Shown here one piece after another: positions 45,976 through 57,573 of a stretch of DNA of 64,000 nt (position 1 is its first letter; each line of letters begins with the position of its first letter). Location of the stretch: assembly GCA_018873245.2 (NCBI GenBank), contig JAEMBT020000005.1, forward strand, positions 14,088,001-14,152,000. Direction: 5' to 3'. The translations under genes and the position numbers were made by a program. The notes beneath the pieces are model-generated. The model was not told where the DNA came from. It worked only from the letters and a program-made list of their open reading frames with translations, and did not search any database. This stretch comes from Archegozetes longisetosus. Its lineage: Eukaryota > Arthropoda > Arachnida > Sarcoptiformes > Trhypochthoniidae.

Positions 45976-48232
45976 ATGACCAAAGAAATTATTTCGCCAT
46001 CGAGAACACCTTCATATGAGATACTGAATACATCTACCGGCGAATATCTGATCAAAACGTTAAAAAAACTTGAAGATAGAACATATGTTGTAAATCTTGA
46101 AACTTTACTTATCTAAAGGAATGATAAATTTTCGGAAAAATAATGGCTTATATTTGTTGATGTAGGATTAAAATGAAAACCGGTATTGAACTGACTATAA
46201 AACATCCCATATTTGAGGCGAATAGCATTGCAATTATTTTGCTTGAGAGAGGAATCATAAAACCAGACATATTCTGTTGTCTTAGTGTGAGTAGTCTAAA
46301 ATATGCTATCACACAATTTAGTATTTACTTGTTGGGCAACATTTACTTTCCTATTAACCCAACCAGTAACTACAGACTAAAAATAAGATCAAAAGCAGTG
46401 GTTTGACAGTTGTGTTCACTTCTATCTCAAACGCACATAATGCGGAAAAAGCTAACAATCAAATAAAAGGTAGAATTATAGATAGGTAAAACTGGACTTT
46501 ATATTAGATGGAAGTTATGATCATTTTCTAACATTTGATCAACTATTAAACGGAGTAAATCATAAGAACTTAGAGAAAATTCTCCACTTCGATATCATGT
46601 CTGAATACCTATTCTGCGTAATATACACTTCAGGATCGACTGGCTTACCAAAAGGAGCAGTGATTACATTCTGTAATTTCGTTGCACTTTTAGATGAAAC
46701 TAATGCATTTTATGATTTCGCTCCTGTTTCTGATCTGAAAATTGCTTTAATTTATCCGTTGGCACACTAGAGCGATAATATGGCTTTGCCCTATGGAGTC
46801 TGTGCTGGTCACACTCTTGTCGTATACGAAGGAACAGATGAAGAGCTGACACTGGGTTTGTGCAAAGGTATTAACTAAATACACTGCCAGTGTTTCCAGT
46901 ACTCGCTCATCTAATGATTGATGAAAACCTAAGAGATAAATATAATATACCAAGTCTTCAAATGATTTCTATTGTAAGCTGGAAATTCTCACCAAAATTA
47001 GCGCAACCTTCTATAAACAAATATAAAATTATTTTCAGAGAAGGTCTAAACTAATTTCTAATGAGATTATTCAGTTTTCAATCATTTGAATACATTCAAT
47101 ATTTATAACATAGCCTATGCCTCGACCAAACACAATGAACACTAGACAATAGATAATAGTAAAGAATTGATACTAGAAGTATAGGTCGAATAACAGTTAA
47201 TACTGAATCAAAAATAATAGATTTAACTACAGGTCAAAGTTTAGGAGCAAATAAAGACCGAGAGATATACTTGAGAGGATCAAAACTGTAAGTTGAGTTA
47301 ATGATTCCGAGTTAAAAAAATGAAATCGGCGGCAAAATTCAGGGAAATAATTTCTGCCGAAATTCGGTTTTATTATTTTTGAAAATTTGAAAAACGGAAA
47401 ATTTCGGGCTTAATCGGTTTCAAAATATACAGAAAATTGATTTCGATTGAAATCATACCAAAAAGTTTTGAAAGCGTATGTATTTACGTGTAAATGAAAA
47501 GTTTTTACATTTTAAAAATGATGCTTTTAATCCATTAACTAATTAACAAATTAAAACAAATATTTATGGGACTGGGATTGAAATTATTAAATCAAGTATC
47601 ACAAAAATCATTGATAAAAGATTTAATTTCTGCATATTTAATTATAACTTTGGCCACTATTATGACATTTTATTACCCTATATCCATCAATTTTAACTGG
47701 CGCAGTGACAATAGGAATCTGCGGTTGAACTTGGTTGCAATAGGTTAAAACCGAAACTGTTGACCAGAACTGTAGGATACCTTAATAAAGATAGATAGTG
47801 ACGTATGATTTCATACGGCAGATATAAGGACATTATGATGAAGAGGAAAGGCTTCAAATTGATAGATCGGAAAGTTGTTAAAGTTCAGGACCTGGCCTAT
47901 AGCTCCAGCAGATAGAAAGCTTGTTACTGAGTTTCGAATCTATCGATGCAGTTGTGATCAGTGCTAAACATATAACTGATGAACAGTATCCAAGAATTTG
48001 TGTTAAAATATAGAATTAACTGAACAAGAGTTGATTAACTTCGTTGCAGATTTAGGTTTAAATTTGATTTTTCATACATAAGTTAACATCGAAATGAAAT
48101 TTTAAATCAAATTTTCAGATAACCTGGCTTTTCAGAACTGACTTAGAGCCGAAATCAGATTTACTGATGAGATTCCTCGAACTATCATAGGAAAAGTCGA
48201 TCGTCAAAACTTCAAAAAAATTTAGTTAAAAT
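45976..48232 (+). pseudogene. AMP-binding (4-coumarate-CoA ligase/luciferase-like) gene, decayed
   Basis: An ATG exon at 45976 encodes STGEYLIKTLKKLEDRTYVV, typical of the N-terminus. After an acceptor at about 46165 comes ERGIIKPDIFCCLSVSS with LLGNIYFPINP. The AMP-binding signature YTSGSTGLPKGAV lies at about 46625, followed by an in-frame TAG at about 46768. Later blocks are DENLRDKYNIPSLQMISI, SIGRITVNTESKIIDLTTGQ and EIYLRGSKL ending at a GTAAGT donor, GYLNKDR with stops near 47790, RYKDIMMKRKGFKL (motif A8), ESLLLSFESIDAVVISAKHI, and finally RFTDEIPRTIIGKVDRQNFK with the catalytic Lys of motif A10. Active enzymes adenylate carboxylic acids and form CoA thioesters. All motifs are in order but many stops and frame changes have accumulated. 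Confidence 0.75.
47300..47760. other. Intron-like insert within the dead AMP-binding gene
   Basis: Between the GTAAGT donor at 47289 and an acceptor-like ctgtag before 47764, about 475 bp carry no homology to the ligase. The first part has repeated AAATCGG and AAATTTCGGG-like units in both orientations (CGGCGGCAAAATT, CTGCCGAAATTCGG), suggesting a small repeat within an intron. A 60-codon frame at 47566-47748 has no recognisable relatives. Confidence 0.4.
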
Positions 48233-49544
48233 TGAAATCCTTGACTTGTGATGCATAAATGATTAGCTACGCTTTCGGTCTATAGTTTATACATTTATTA
48301 TTTATGTAACAAAAATTTATTTTGGTTAAAATTTCTTAGACATCGATTTGATTCACTATCTTACTAACTTCTAAACAAAAGCATTCAAATTTATTTCAAA
48401 TACTATTAATTCATATGAATTGCTTTTAAAGTTGATCTTTCTTTCCACTTATCTCAAAAATAAAAGCCAAACGAGACAGATTATAAGACCAAATGATAGT
48501 CATTTTTAGCCAGTAGTCAACCTCATGTAATACTACAAAAGAAATAACTTAGAAAATGAATGAACAAAACATGAATTTTATTAGACTTCATACTGACACA
48601 GAAGAGTTCATCACAACTGATAGCAAATAAGAAATCGCGATCGTATTCAATATCCTCGTTGTTATGCAAGTTCTGTAAACTAAAATTTTCAAGTTCCTCA
48701 AATTATTAGCTGTAAATTACTCACCATTCCATTGATCAATTCGTCAGAAGCAATCTTTTTATGCAAACTATTAACCAAACTGTTCAGATCTTCTTTAGAG
48801 TTAATCTTCAAAGTTAACAAATGAATAAACCCCAGAGCAGTAAAGATCAGGACATTTAGATAAAAAGATTTGACTTCACTATCAAATATTAGAAATAAGA
48901 CAATGTTTAGTGAAGTTGAGAAAAAACCATCTGATCAAAACAGATTTAGTTATGCAACTTCTTCGATAGAAATTCATATTATCAAAGAGGTTGCCCATAG
49001 ATTGATGCATGTAATCTTCAGCCGAGTTATTAATTGCATTATGGACGATTAGTAAACTATTATTTAAAACCGAAATAGTCATTACTAAGAACCGGTAAAT
49101 CACCGACAGCACCTTTTTTTCTAAGTATAGATATTGAGCTCTAAGTTAAATATGAGTTTGAATCATATAATGGGTGTCTTGTATTTGAGAGTTTTTATCA
49201 CCTTTTATCACCGAAAGCCCCATTTGTGCACCGAATCACCGTTTTCACCTATTTTTGCACCTTTTTAATAATTTTTTGGTAAATCATTAGTAGAAAACCC
49301 CTCAAAACTTTCCATAATTAAATCATGTGTTATAACATATGATATGATTTTTAAGGCCCGTATGCACAGTGTGTTTTAAAACGGTTTTAAGGCTAAAACC
49401 GGGCTTAAAACCCAAAACTCATTTTAAAACTCATGCACAGTAAAAATTTAGAACCGTTTTAAACTGAAACCACTTTTACTAGTTTTAAATCGGTTTTAGT
49501 GATCAACAAAATAAGTAAATATAAACAAAATTTTACAAAAAAAT

Positions 49545-49847
49545 ATGAAAATGAACCAATTTTTTCAAATTGAAGAATTAGATAATTATGAAATAGTGAC
49601 GAATAAAAGTTTTAAACGTCAAAGAGTATTAAAAGACAGATTTAATCCATTTGATAGTCGTGATGACATATCATTCATAAGAAGATATAGACTTACAAAA
49701 CAGTTTTTCATTGAACTGTTGAATCTAATTAATACAGATTTAATTAATATCAAAATGAAAAGACTCATTGCCTCCAATAATTCAATTATCTATTGTTTTA
49801 AAATTTTATGCCACCGGTCAGTTTCAGATCTCAGCTGCAGATCTTAA
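49545..49847 (+). pseudogene. Harbinger transposase (HARBI1-type), N-terminal part only
   Basis: The frame reads RFNPFDSRDDISFIRRYRLT followed by K-Q-F-F-I-E-L-L, closely matching the N-terminal region of arthropod HARBI1-like nucleases (R-x-N-P-F-D-x-x-x-D-x-x-F-x-x-R-Y-R-L-T-K). The DDE catalytic domain that should follow is absent: after about 85 residues the frame passes into unrelated sequence. It cannot cut DNA. Confidence 0.75.
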
Positions 49848-49922
49848 CAGTAAATATAAAACTATTGATATAATTATCAATTGAATAGGTTTTCTGAGGT
49901 TGAGGTCCGCCACCAGTTTGTC

Positions 49923-50231
49923 TTATTTCTGATTTTTCTTTATTACAATTCTCACGACATTCGTATTATATCGTTTCCAAAAGCATTTCAAAGACTTGAT
50001 GTCTCTATTATTTGTATTTAAGTCCTGAATAAACTCGTCACTAATTTGTTGCCAAACGTTATCTTTTTGTTGTTTCGTATACTTATCAGTCGTTTTACAC
50101 TCAATTATTTTGAGTTTGTTTTCGTCGGCAATTATTTGTTTAAGTAATTCTATTTCATAATTAGTAAAATTGTTTTGGCGACTCCAAACATTATCATCAC
50201 TTTTATTCAGTTTATTGTTATTCATTTTCAA
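49923..50231 (-). CDS. Myb/SANT-like DNA-binding protein of the Harbinger element
   Basis: An intact 102-codon minus-strand frame begins MKMNNNKLNKSDDNVW. It reads NFTNYEIELLKQIIADENKL and then I-I-E-C-K-T-T-D with a K-x-x-x-W-x-x-I segment (QQKDNVWQQISDEF), the pattern of the Myb/SANT-like regulatory-protein domain (N-F-T-x-x-E-x-x-x-L, I-E-x-K, W-x-x-I). In Harbinger elements this second protein binds the transposon ends and brings the transposase to the nucleus. The domain appears complete, but the partner transposase here is deleted and the protein is short at its C-terminus. It faces the transposase fragment, convergent. Confidence 0.65.
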   Translation of the reverse strand: MKMNNNKLNKSDDNVWSRQNNFTNYEIELLKQIIADENKLKIIECKTTDKYTKQQKDNVWQQISDEFIQDLNTNNRDIKSLKCFWKRYNTNVVRIVIKKNQK

Positions 50232-50469
50232 TTTTTAATGAATAAACAAACATTTGTTTACATTTTTTTGCTGGTTTTCTGGTTTTAAAACGGTTTTTAC
50301 TAAAACTAGTTTTATTACAGTCTGTGCATGAGTTTTAAGTTTTGAGTTAAAACCGTTTTAGCGAAAACCGTCTTAAGACTAAAAACCGTTTTAACTAAAA
50401 CTCAACTGTGCATACGGGCCTAAGTTTTTAATGTCTCTAGTTTTTATTTTGTATTAGCAATAATACAGA

Positions 50470-50669
50470 TCTAATATCTTTCACTTTAAATGAAAAGAGC
50501 TTCGATTTCAAACTTAAATCAGCGTTTACGCCACTAGTCACAGTAAATGTTGAAAGATCTTTCGCGAGATTCAAAAGAATACAAGAAATTCGTTCAAACA
50601 TTACCGTTAGTAACATGGAAATGTTGAATATTATTGAATATAATTATAATAATGAACATTTTAACTAGT
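50470..50669 (+). pseudogene. hAT transposase C-terminal dimerisation fragment
   Basis: About 65 open codons contain TPLVTVNVERSFARFKRIQE followed by I-R-S-N-I-T-V-S-N-M-E, the conserved P-x-x-x-V-x-x-E-R-S-F-S-x-x-K block of hAT transposases. It ends at a TAG just before the right subterminal repeats. The rest of the enzyme is missing. Confidence 0.75.
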
Positions 50670-50869
50670 TTTGCATTGTTTTTATACTTAATTTTCATTG
50701 ATTATCAATAAACTTCGGAGTTTTTCTGCACCTTTTTTGCACCGTTTCTTCAGTTTTCAAGCACCGAATCACTCCCCGTTTCACTAAAAATTTGCACCGA
50801 ATTTCCGGTTCTTAGTCATTACAAAACAATAGGATTTCAAATAAAGGGAATCAAATGTCTAAAAGTTGA

Positions 50870-52128
50870 CAACTTAATTATCTTTTAAGCGAATGTTTGC
50901 GTTTTGTGAAGGCAATCAAAATAAGTACTTCTAAGCAAAGTTTATTCCTATTTTTATTGGTCGTAATTCGAAAGATATATCGATATTTTACTCGCTAATG
51001 ATTCAGACTCACAAAATGTCAAGTGGGACAATATTTTAGAGTAATCAATAGCATTGCTTTAATCAAAACAGACGTCAATCATTTCTGTGTGTGTGAGTTG
51101 TTGAGATTTATTTTTTGTGAAACAGTGATTCCACTTACTGACTGGCCTTCGTGTATATACAAGTACTTAGAATTCTAACTTTATTTTTAAAATAAGAAAA
51201 CAGTCTAATTTAGTGTATGAAATCACATTTTTATAACCGTTATATTCAACAGAATCATATGAATGGTGTGCTCGCAATGCAGTGCAGCTACAAGTGTCCA
51301 GATATGTTTTTAGATTAAGATTTGAAATAACTTTTTCAGATGAAAATGTGAGAATGTTCAATTAATTTTTGCTCTTTCGTCTCTCCATTTCAAAGTCGTC
51401 TGAAGGACTTTCGAAAACAAGAATAATCTACTTTTAAGTCTTAGATAAAGCAATGACTAGGTTTCAATCTTTTGATTTGATTAGAGGCAATTTTCTTTTC
51501 GGATGGACTTTTGGCGCGTCTGTGAGGCGCTACTTCTGCCTCATTGGTCGAACAGCTTAAAGGCCGAATACGTAACAATACATTAAAATATTAATATAAT
51601 GCAAATTGCATTTATTTGCACCGGGTAACAGCATTGCTGATGCCTAAGAACCTTGTTTCTACTGATCAATAGCATTTTTGTTTACTTTGATTACTCCAAA
51701 GCTTACTCGTTAGACGAGCTTCGCGTCACCTTCATTTATAACTTAATAGCCGCTTGTTTTATGACTTTGAAAACTGCGACTCAGTTATGAAATCCTTGAG
51801 ATTATTGAAATTTCACTTTTATTTAATTAGTTTTAATGAAAAGCCCCAAGTTTAGTAATAAAACTTTATAAGATAGGCAAATAGTTTAAATGTTTGAGAA
51901 ACTTGTGACGCGTGCTCATTACAGCTCTAACTGTTTTCAAATTGTACTCACATTAGTTGGTTAATATTTGATAAAAGTAGTGTGCAGCCCATGTTGTTGA
52001 TGAAGGACAACAGACAAGTGTTTTATCTTGAATTGACTAAAGTTCTGTCAATACCGTATATTCTCATTATTGAATAGACTTTTTTACGCCACTAAATCAT
52101 TTCTATAACTATTATTCAATGATCTAAA
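50870..52128. other. Stretch upstream of the P450 gene
   Basis: A minus-strand frame 51361-51167 (64 codons, with KTYLDTCSCTALRAHHSYDS) may be an upstream exon of the disrupted multi-TM gene; its splice sites are unclear. The remainder has no recognised exon, and no TATA box near 52129 stands out. Confidence 0.3.
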
Positions 52129-54876
52129 ATGTTGTGTTTTATTGAAATATGTTTAATACTATTAATAAGTTTCATAATTTACTTGTACTACAAATTGACG
52201 TTTTGGAAGAGACAAAATATTCCGAACATAATAACGCATAATGTGAAGGCGTTTAAGAGTGCAATGCATTTGACTGATCAAAAATGCTTTCAAAAATATG
52301 GAAATATCGTTGGGTTTGTAATTGAATTTGCGATTCTTTATTTGTTTAATTTTCAAGAAAAATAGAGGCACTCAATATTTTCCTAAAATTTTTATAGCAC
52401 TTATGAATTGCTGAAACCGGTCCTATTAATAGCTGATCCAAGTTTGGTAAATAAAGTCTTGATCAACAATTTTAGAGACCTGTCTGACAGAAGGGTAAGC
52501 GATACTAGTAGTAATTGGAAAACTTGCAACGGGTCTTCAATTTAAGAGTATAGCAATCCTTAAGCATAGTAAAGTAAATTTAAATGGTTTCTAAATCTAA
52601 AACTCGATAACTGCAATCCAATGATACACAAACGCTGTATATACGAGCAAGATGTACAATTGATCAAAACTAAAACTTAGCAGTGTTTTACTTTTATATA
52701 GTAAATAGTTGTGTATTCATTAAAATCACTCAATAGTAAAACATTGAGGCAAAATACTAATAAAAATGTTGATTTTTCAAATTTTACGTAAAATCAAATA
52801 TAAAAATGACTGACGCAATAGCACTGACCAACTATAGAGCATGTCATCTTTCATGTAAAAATGACTCAAATGCTTTAAAATATAACTAAATTGTGGAACT
52901 TTTTCCACTGCTGAGTTTTAGTTTTGATCAATTGCACGGCCCTGACTACTTTTCGTGCCTCACAAAAATAACGTTTAAATAATGAGATTATTTCTAAAAA
53001 TGAAACATTTAATCCGAATACAAGAGACTGATGATTACCAAACGCTATTATTATTGTACTCTCTTATCGAACAGATTAGTTTAGAAAAGTCCAAAATCAG
53101 ACTCATCTAATCTATTGATCATAACTTTTCGTCAATGTTAAAAAACCATAAAAGTTATGGACTCTGCTAATTTTTTAAGTCAAGGACCCATTATTAATCA
53201 ATCATCTAATGATTTCAGATTAGTGATAAGAGCGTCTTCACTTATACCGTGTCTTTTACCAAATTTAAATGTGTTCAGTCTAATGATGACTTATTAGAAG
53301 TAATGACATGTTCAAAACACTTGCATAATATTACATTGTGGGCACTGAAAACTTTTTGGATAAATCATTTTTACTTTAAATATTTCAACAAATTTTTATA
53401 ATTATTAAACATAGAAAACATTTTTTAAAATAAACCTTTTACATTCATGTCTTCAACTTAAATGTTTTATCTCATTATGTTTTTCATGTAAAGACTTTTA
53501 TTGAATTATAATAACTTTGAACTATTGCATGAAAAATAATTCCATTCATATTAGACTTGGGTTATGCCAGAAAAGCCACTGGGATTAGGAATATTTTTAT
53601 TGCCCTATAGTGAATGGAAGAAGAGTAGATCTATTATATCACATGGTTTTTCGATATCCAAACTGAGAAAAATGTGTCAAATTATAGAGAAGGCAACTGA
53701 AACTTTCACTGAAAAATTGGAATCAATTTCAAAAACTGATAAGTACACGGACATGATGATACACTTGAATTTATTTAGTCTAGAAGTAGCTCTGAAAGCA
53801 TTTTTCGGCATTGATTTGGAAGCAGATGGAAGCTCGAAAAATCGTATTATAGAAACCGTTTCAAAGATAGCAAAATCGGATCTTTCACTCACACGAATAA
53901 TTAGTGTTATGTTTCCTAAATTAACGAGACTACTTCCGATTGGATTTATAGACGAGAGTGCGAGTAACTATTTGATTGGTTTGACTGAAAAAATGATTAA
54001 TGAAAGGAGAAAAAGTAAAATCCCAGCAGACAATGTTTTCCAGTATTTACTAGAAGCAGAAACTATTGATGAAGATGTATCAGACAAAAAATGTATGAAA
54101 TTCTCGTTATTTATCCATTTGTTACGATTGACTTACAAACTTTTGAAAATAAAATAATTATTTCATTTTGAGACAGTGACGATGAATAAGAAGGAAGTAA
54201 TTGATAATTGTTTATCATTATTAATCGCGGGATACGAGACCTCGTCTGCAACTTTAGGGCATTTTATTCATAGTTTAGCTCTAAACCCATTAATTCAAGA
54301 AAAGCTCATCGAAGAAATCGATGAATACTTGAAATCAGATGAGCCGATAGTAGACATGATTAATAAAATGCCTTATTTAAATGCGTGTCTCAACGAAACT
54401 CTTAGACTTTATCCTCCAGCAACCAGAATAGAGCGGAAAGCAGTTCGTGACTTTCGACTGGAAAACATTTTTATTGCCAAAAATAGTTTCGTAACTATTC
54501 CCACCTATTCTATACATCGCGATCCAAATAATTATGAAAATGCCAACGAATTTATACCCGAAAGATTTTTACCAGAAAACTCACACAAATTGAAATCTGG
54601 CACTTTCGTTCCGTTTGCTGATGGCCCGAGAAATTGTGTTGGAATGAGACTCGCACAAATGGAAATCAAATTATGTATTGTTCAACTTTTGACAAAATTT
54701 CGATTCGCTCAATGCCACAAAACAAAAGTATGAAAATAACTGAAAATTCTTATAAGTATTTTGTCTGAAATGATTGTTCTACACAGGAGTTGCAGTATCC
54801 CGTTGGTATGCCATTGCTATCATCCAGAAGTATATTCGTCAAAGTAATAAAACGTGTTTCAAATCAAATTCAATAG
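52129..54876 (+). CDS. Cytochrome P450, CYP3-clan-like, 486 aa
   Basis: Five exons: 52129-52313, 52398-52494, 53555-54092, 54177-54727 and 54787-54876. All introns are GT-AG and phases agree. The N-terminus is a hydrophobic signal anchor (residues about 3-22) followed by a charged stretch, as in ER P450s. Then come FGI-region helices, the I-helix motif AGYETS (291-296), ExxR as ETLR (347-350), PERF (401-404) and the haem loop FADGPRNCVG (420-429) with thiolate Cys427. Length and the TYELLKPVLLIADPSLVNKV block near the start fit the CYP3 clan (CYP6/CYP9/CYP392-like). The I-helix carries Glu-Thr where many P450s have (D/E)-T, so oxygen activation should be intact. Likely oxidises xenobiotics or lipids with NADPH-P450 reductase. 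No lesions; a decayed tandem copy lies 3.2 kb downstream. Confidence 0.9.
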
Positions 54877-54953
54877 AGATAACAATTATATCTAATCGAA
54901 AATGTCCTAAAACTGTCTATTTTTTACTTTTGAATCTTCTGGAATATGATTTG

Positions 54954-54959
54954 AATAAA
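54954..54959 (+). promoter_or_regulatory. Poly(A) signal of the P450 gene
   Basis: AATAAA lies about 78 bp after the P450 stop codon, a suitable distance for the mRNA 3' end. Confidence 0.5.
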
Positions 54960-55164
54960 CAAACTTGATGGACATTTGCTGCAATGCTTGTTCAGCGATA
55001 TATAATAGGCTCTTAAGATTGAAAAAGAAAATCTATAGATTTTATCAAAAAAACACTAATATTTTTATTCGCTTGTCTTAAAAAAGACTCATTCATGAGT
55101 GCGTTCACAGATAATAAGTTATTAACAGAGTAGGCAAAGCAGTTGACAAAATAGTTGATTAATA

Positions 55165-55810
55165 CTAATGCTGCGCAAAGTCTAGATTTGGTGTCTAAAG
55201 CTCTAGACTTTAGACTTAGACTTAATCTAAAGCTTTAGACTTAGATTAGACTTTTAAACCCAAGAAATTTTAAGTAAAATAATTAGTGATTTTTGATGAT
55301 ATCGAATGGAATCGGTTCCTGTTTTTCACTGAAATCTTTAGAACAAAACTTACATTCTATTCTTTTTCACTCAATTTTTCAAAATGATCCCATTTCCATG
55401 ACTTTCTTTGAGGTTTTTCAACACTTATATCACTTTCTAAAACTACAGTTTCACCCTTTGAATCTATTTTGAAATTGTTTTCAAATTAAAATTTATTGAT
55501 AACTACAATTAGTTTTAAATGGTCTCTATGACTCATTCATTGAACTATTGCAACAAAAATTTGCAAATATCGAGTTAATTAAATAAAAGATACTGTCTTT
55601 TCATTTTATATGACAATTCAATATATTAAACTTTGTAGAAAATTGTTACTTTAAAATCTTTTTTTGTTGAGGTCTAAAAGTCTAAAATGGTTCAAGACTT
55701 CAGACTTAGACTTTTAGAAAACGTTTAGATTAGACATAGTCTAAAATTTTTTCTAGACTTTAGAAATAGTCTAAAGTTCAAGTCTAAAGTCTAAAAACGC
55801 GCAGCATTAG
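55165..55810. repeat. Non-autonomous element with TAGACTT subterminal repeats
   Basis: The ends CTAATGCTGCGC (55165-55176) and GCGCAGCATTAG (55799-55810) are perfect inverted repeats. Next to both lie dense repeats of TTTAGACTTAGA-type units in both orientations. Candidate flanking octamers (TAATACTA and TAGTAGTA, if the element starts at ATGCTGCGC) agree at only six of eight sites. The layout is hAT-like and resembles 24668-25245 in its CTTAGT/AGACTT repeats. No coding capacity. Confidence 0.6.
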
Positions 55811-56668
55811 TAGTAATTAATTGCAAAGATTATTATGAAAACTTGATTTTCTGATACAACCAAAATTGATCATCTTTCATTATAATCATAGCTCTATTGA
55901 ATGTATGCATCAAATATTTTCCAGTCCTTTCTGTCTGATATAAGTCAAAGTATCAAAAGTTGTGGTTCATGTGCTTCTCCCTCACAGTCGAATTATTTGA
56001 TAAGCTTGTAGAGTCTAAAATTGATGAGTTTTATTGAAAAATTGTCAATTACATATTTCTTTTTGATGCAAATTACGCATTCATTTATGATTATGTAAAA
56101 GTAGAGATGAGACTTAAGATATTTGAATTGCAACCAAAGGTAAGATCAGATTCAAATTATAATCGAGGAAAGAGCAAATAAAATAAGTGAGAAAGACGAC
56201 TAAAACAGGTTGAATTATCCTTGAAAAGATGAAAATTTACTAACTAAAGCTAATCAATACTCTAACATGACAAAATCTTAAATAAGCATATTCAATTAAT
56301 ATTCAATTAAGACTGTAATTAAGCGTCTCTGGTCTATCTTTGCAAAAGAAGAATTAATAACAGTATGAATATAAGTAAGAGCCAATGTAATAAGCATTCC
56401 AGTCTTGACAGATAGATCAGAGGCACTCATTGCAATCTCTCATTCATGTGTTCAAACTCTTTTCTCTTAATGCTAAACTTTGGAATAGAGCCAAATATTA
56501 CAAAATTCATTTTTCGTAATTACGGGCAATGATTGCACAAAATGATTATGAAATAATTTTGACAAAATGTTTGACTCGTTTCGCTTAACTGTATCACAAA
56601 TTCACTTTATATGTAGCTTACAATAAGTACTAATACGTAGATCAAAATAACGGTCAAATTGAAAAATA
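55811..56668. other. Gene-free stretch
   Basis: No exon or paired repeat recognised between the two small elements. Confidence 0.35.
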
Positions 56669-57052
56669 TAGGGTGACCCATTTAATTACCCGATTTTAAA
56701 ATATACTCAACTTTTTTTATTATTTGAGATAATCTGACAAACTATACATCAATACGTAAAGAATGAAAATTTTTTAATAATTCAAATAATTCCTCTTTTG
56801 CTCAATACAATCTTCCATTCGGGACGTAAACGAAACATAAACGCTTTTGAATAGCTCTTCATTGCTATCAATATTTTCAGTACTAAATTAAAGACAGATT
56901 AAATATCGAATGCGACGTTCGAATTCAATTCAATGACGTCATCGAAAATTTTCATTCTTTGTCTACACATTGATGTATAGTTTGTCAAATTATCTCAAAT
57001 AATAAAAAAGTTCAGTTCATTTTAAAATCGGGTAATTAAATGGGTCATCCTA
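56669..57052. mobile_element. Tc1/mariner-type element with about 110-bp inverted arms
   Basis: The ends TAGGGTGACCCATTTAATTA (left) and TAGGATGACCCATTTAATTA (right, opposite strand) begin inverted arms that match for about 110 bp, including TATTATTTGAGATAAT and GACAAACTATACATCAAT. TA occurs outside both ends (56667-56668, 57053-57054). The 384-bp element has no intact gene; the centre may be a small transposase remnant but is too short to call. Confidence 0.75.
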
Positions 57053-57339
57053 TATTATTTTATGTATCTTTCATCTAATTCTGCTATTAGTGAACATTGA
57101 CTACAATTCGGTACAATAAAAATTGTCACTCGATTATTTCATTGTATTTGCAAAGCGTTACTGATTTGAGGGCAATCGTTTGAGCCGAAAGTTAATAAAA
57201 GTAAATCGAAATCCTAGGCATCAGCGAAAGCGGTCGGCATAGGTGTCAGAAACACTTTTGCACTCTATTTGAATACATTGTGACGTATACACGTTTAAAT
57301 ACGTCCAACCAATCAAAGCGTGCATACATTTGAATGAAG

Positions 57340-57459
57340 TAAATAAGAAAAAAGCGGAATCGCTTTGGAGATGTCGTCAAACTTGAAATTGAAAATCCAC
57401 CTGAGGAGACACCGAAGGAATACGTAAAAATCTCAAGCATTTATTCTTATCAATAGCTT
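57340..57459 (+). other. Possible orphan terminal exon
   Basis: The plus strand reads KKRNRFGDVVKLEIENPPEE then T-P-K-E-Y-V-K-I-S-S to a stop at 57457-57459. The composition is ordinary for a folded protein and unlike the AT-rich background, and aaataag just upstream could be an acceptor. No other exon of the same gene was found and I cannot name a family. It may equally be chance. Confidence 0.2.
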
Positions 57460-57573
57460 AATTATTGATTTGTACCATAAATTAACGTTTTGTTACAGCG
57501 ATCGCTGTTTTTGGTGCTCACACTCAAAGATCACAATCTTTACTCACACTGTGATAGACGCAAATCAAAATCA

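Larger units (their letters stand above)
49356..50420. mobile_element. PIF/Harbinger element nested inside the hAT element
   Basis: The ends GGCCCGTATGCACAGT (49356-49371) and the exact complement at the right (50405-50420) are bordered by TAA on both sides (49353-49355 and 50421-50423), the 3-bp duplication typical of PIF/Harbinger. Subterminal regions are rich in AAAACGGTTTTA-type palindromes. The body has two convergent genes, the standard arrangement: a truncated transposase on plus and a Myb/SANT-like protein on minus. At 1065 bp it is far shorter than an autonomous copy because the transposase core is deleted. Confidence 0.88.
49086..50814 (+). mobile_element. hAT element inserted in a coding exon, carries a nested Harbinger
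   Basis: Perfect 8-bp duplications GTCATTAC flank it at 49078-49085 and 50815-50822. The ends are TAAGAACCGGTAAAT (left) and TAAGAACCGGAAATT (right, opposite strand). Subterminal repeats of CACC/GCACC and CACCGAATCACC type are present on both sides. Its own length without the nested element is about 660 bp. It keeps a hAT transposase C-terminus at 50470-50669. A PIF/Harbinger element (49356-50420) is inserted inside. Confidence 0.88.
48523..50858 (-). pseudogene. Unrecognised multi-TM gene split by a hAT insertion
   Basis: Reading on the minus strand, an acceptor (acttttag) at 50859 opens an exon that runs to 50815, is interrupted by the hAT element, and resumes at 49077 to end at a GTGAGT donor after 48725. 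Removing the element and one duplication restores the reading frame across the join (SYCFVMTISVLNNSLLIVHN). One further one-base frameshift lies near 48893. The last exon (48672-48523) follows tttacag and has 49 codons in the matching phase. The protein shows hydrophobic segments (YLNVLIFTALGFIHLLTL) and charged loops (KINSKEDLNSLVNSLHKKIA). A membrane receptor, perhaps gustatory, is possible, but I do not recognise the family. A frame at 51361-51167 may be an upstream exon. The insertion and frameshift mean it is dead. Confidence 0.55.
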
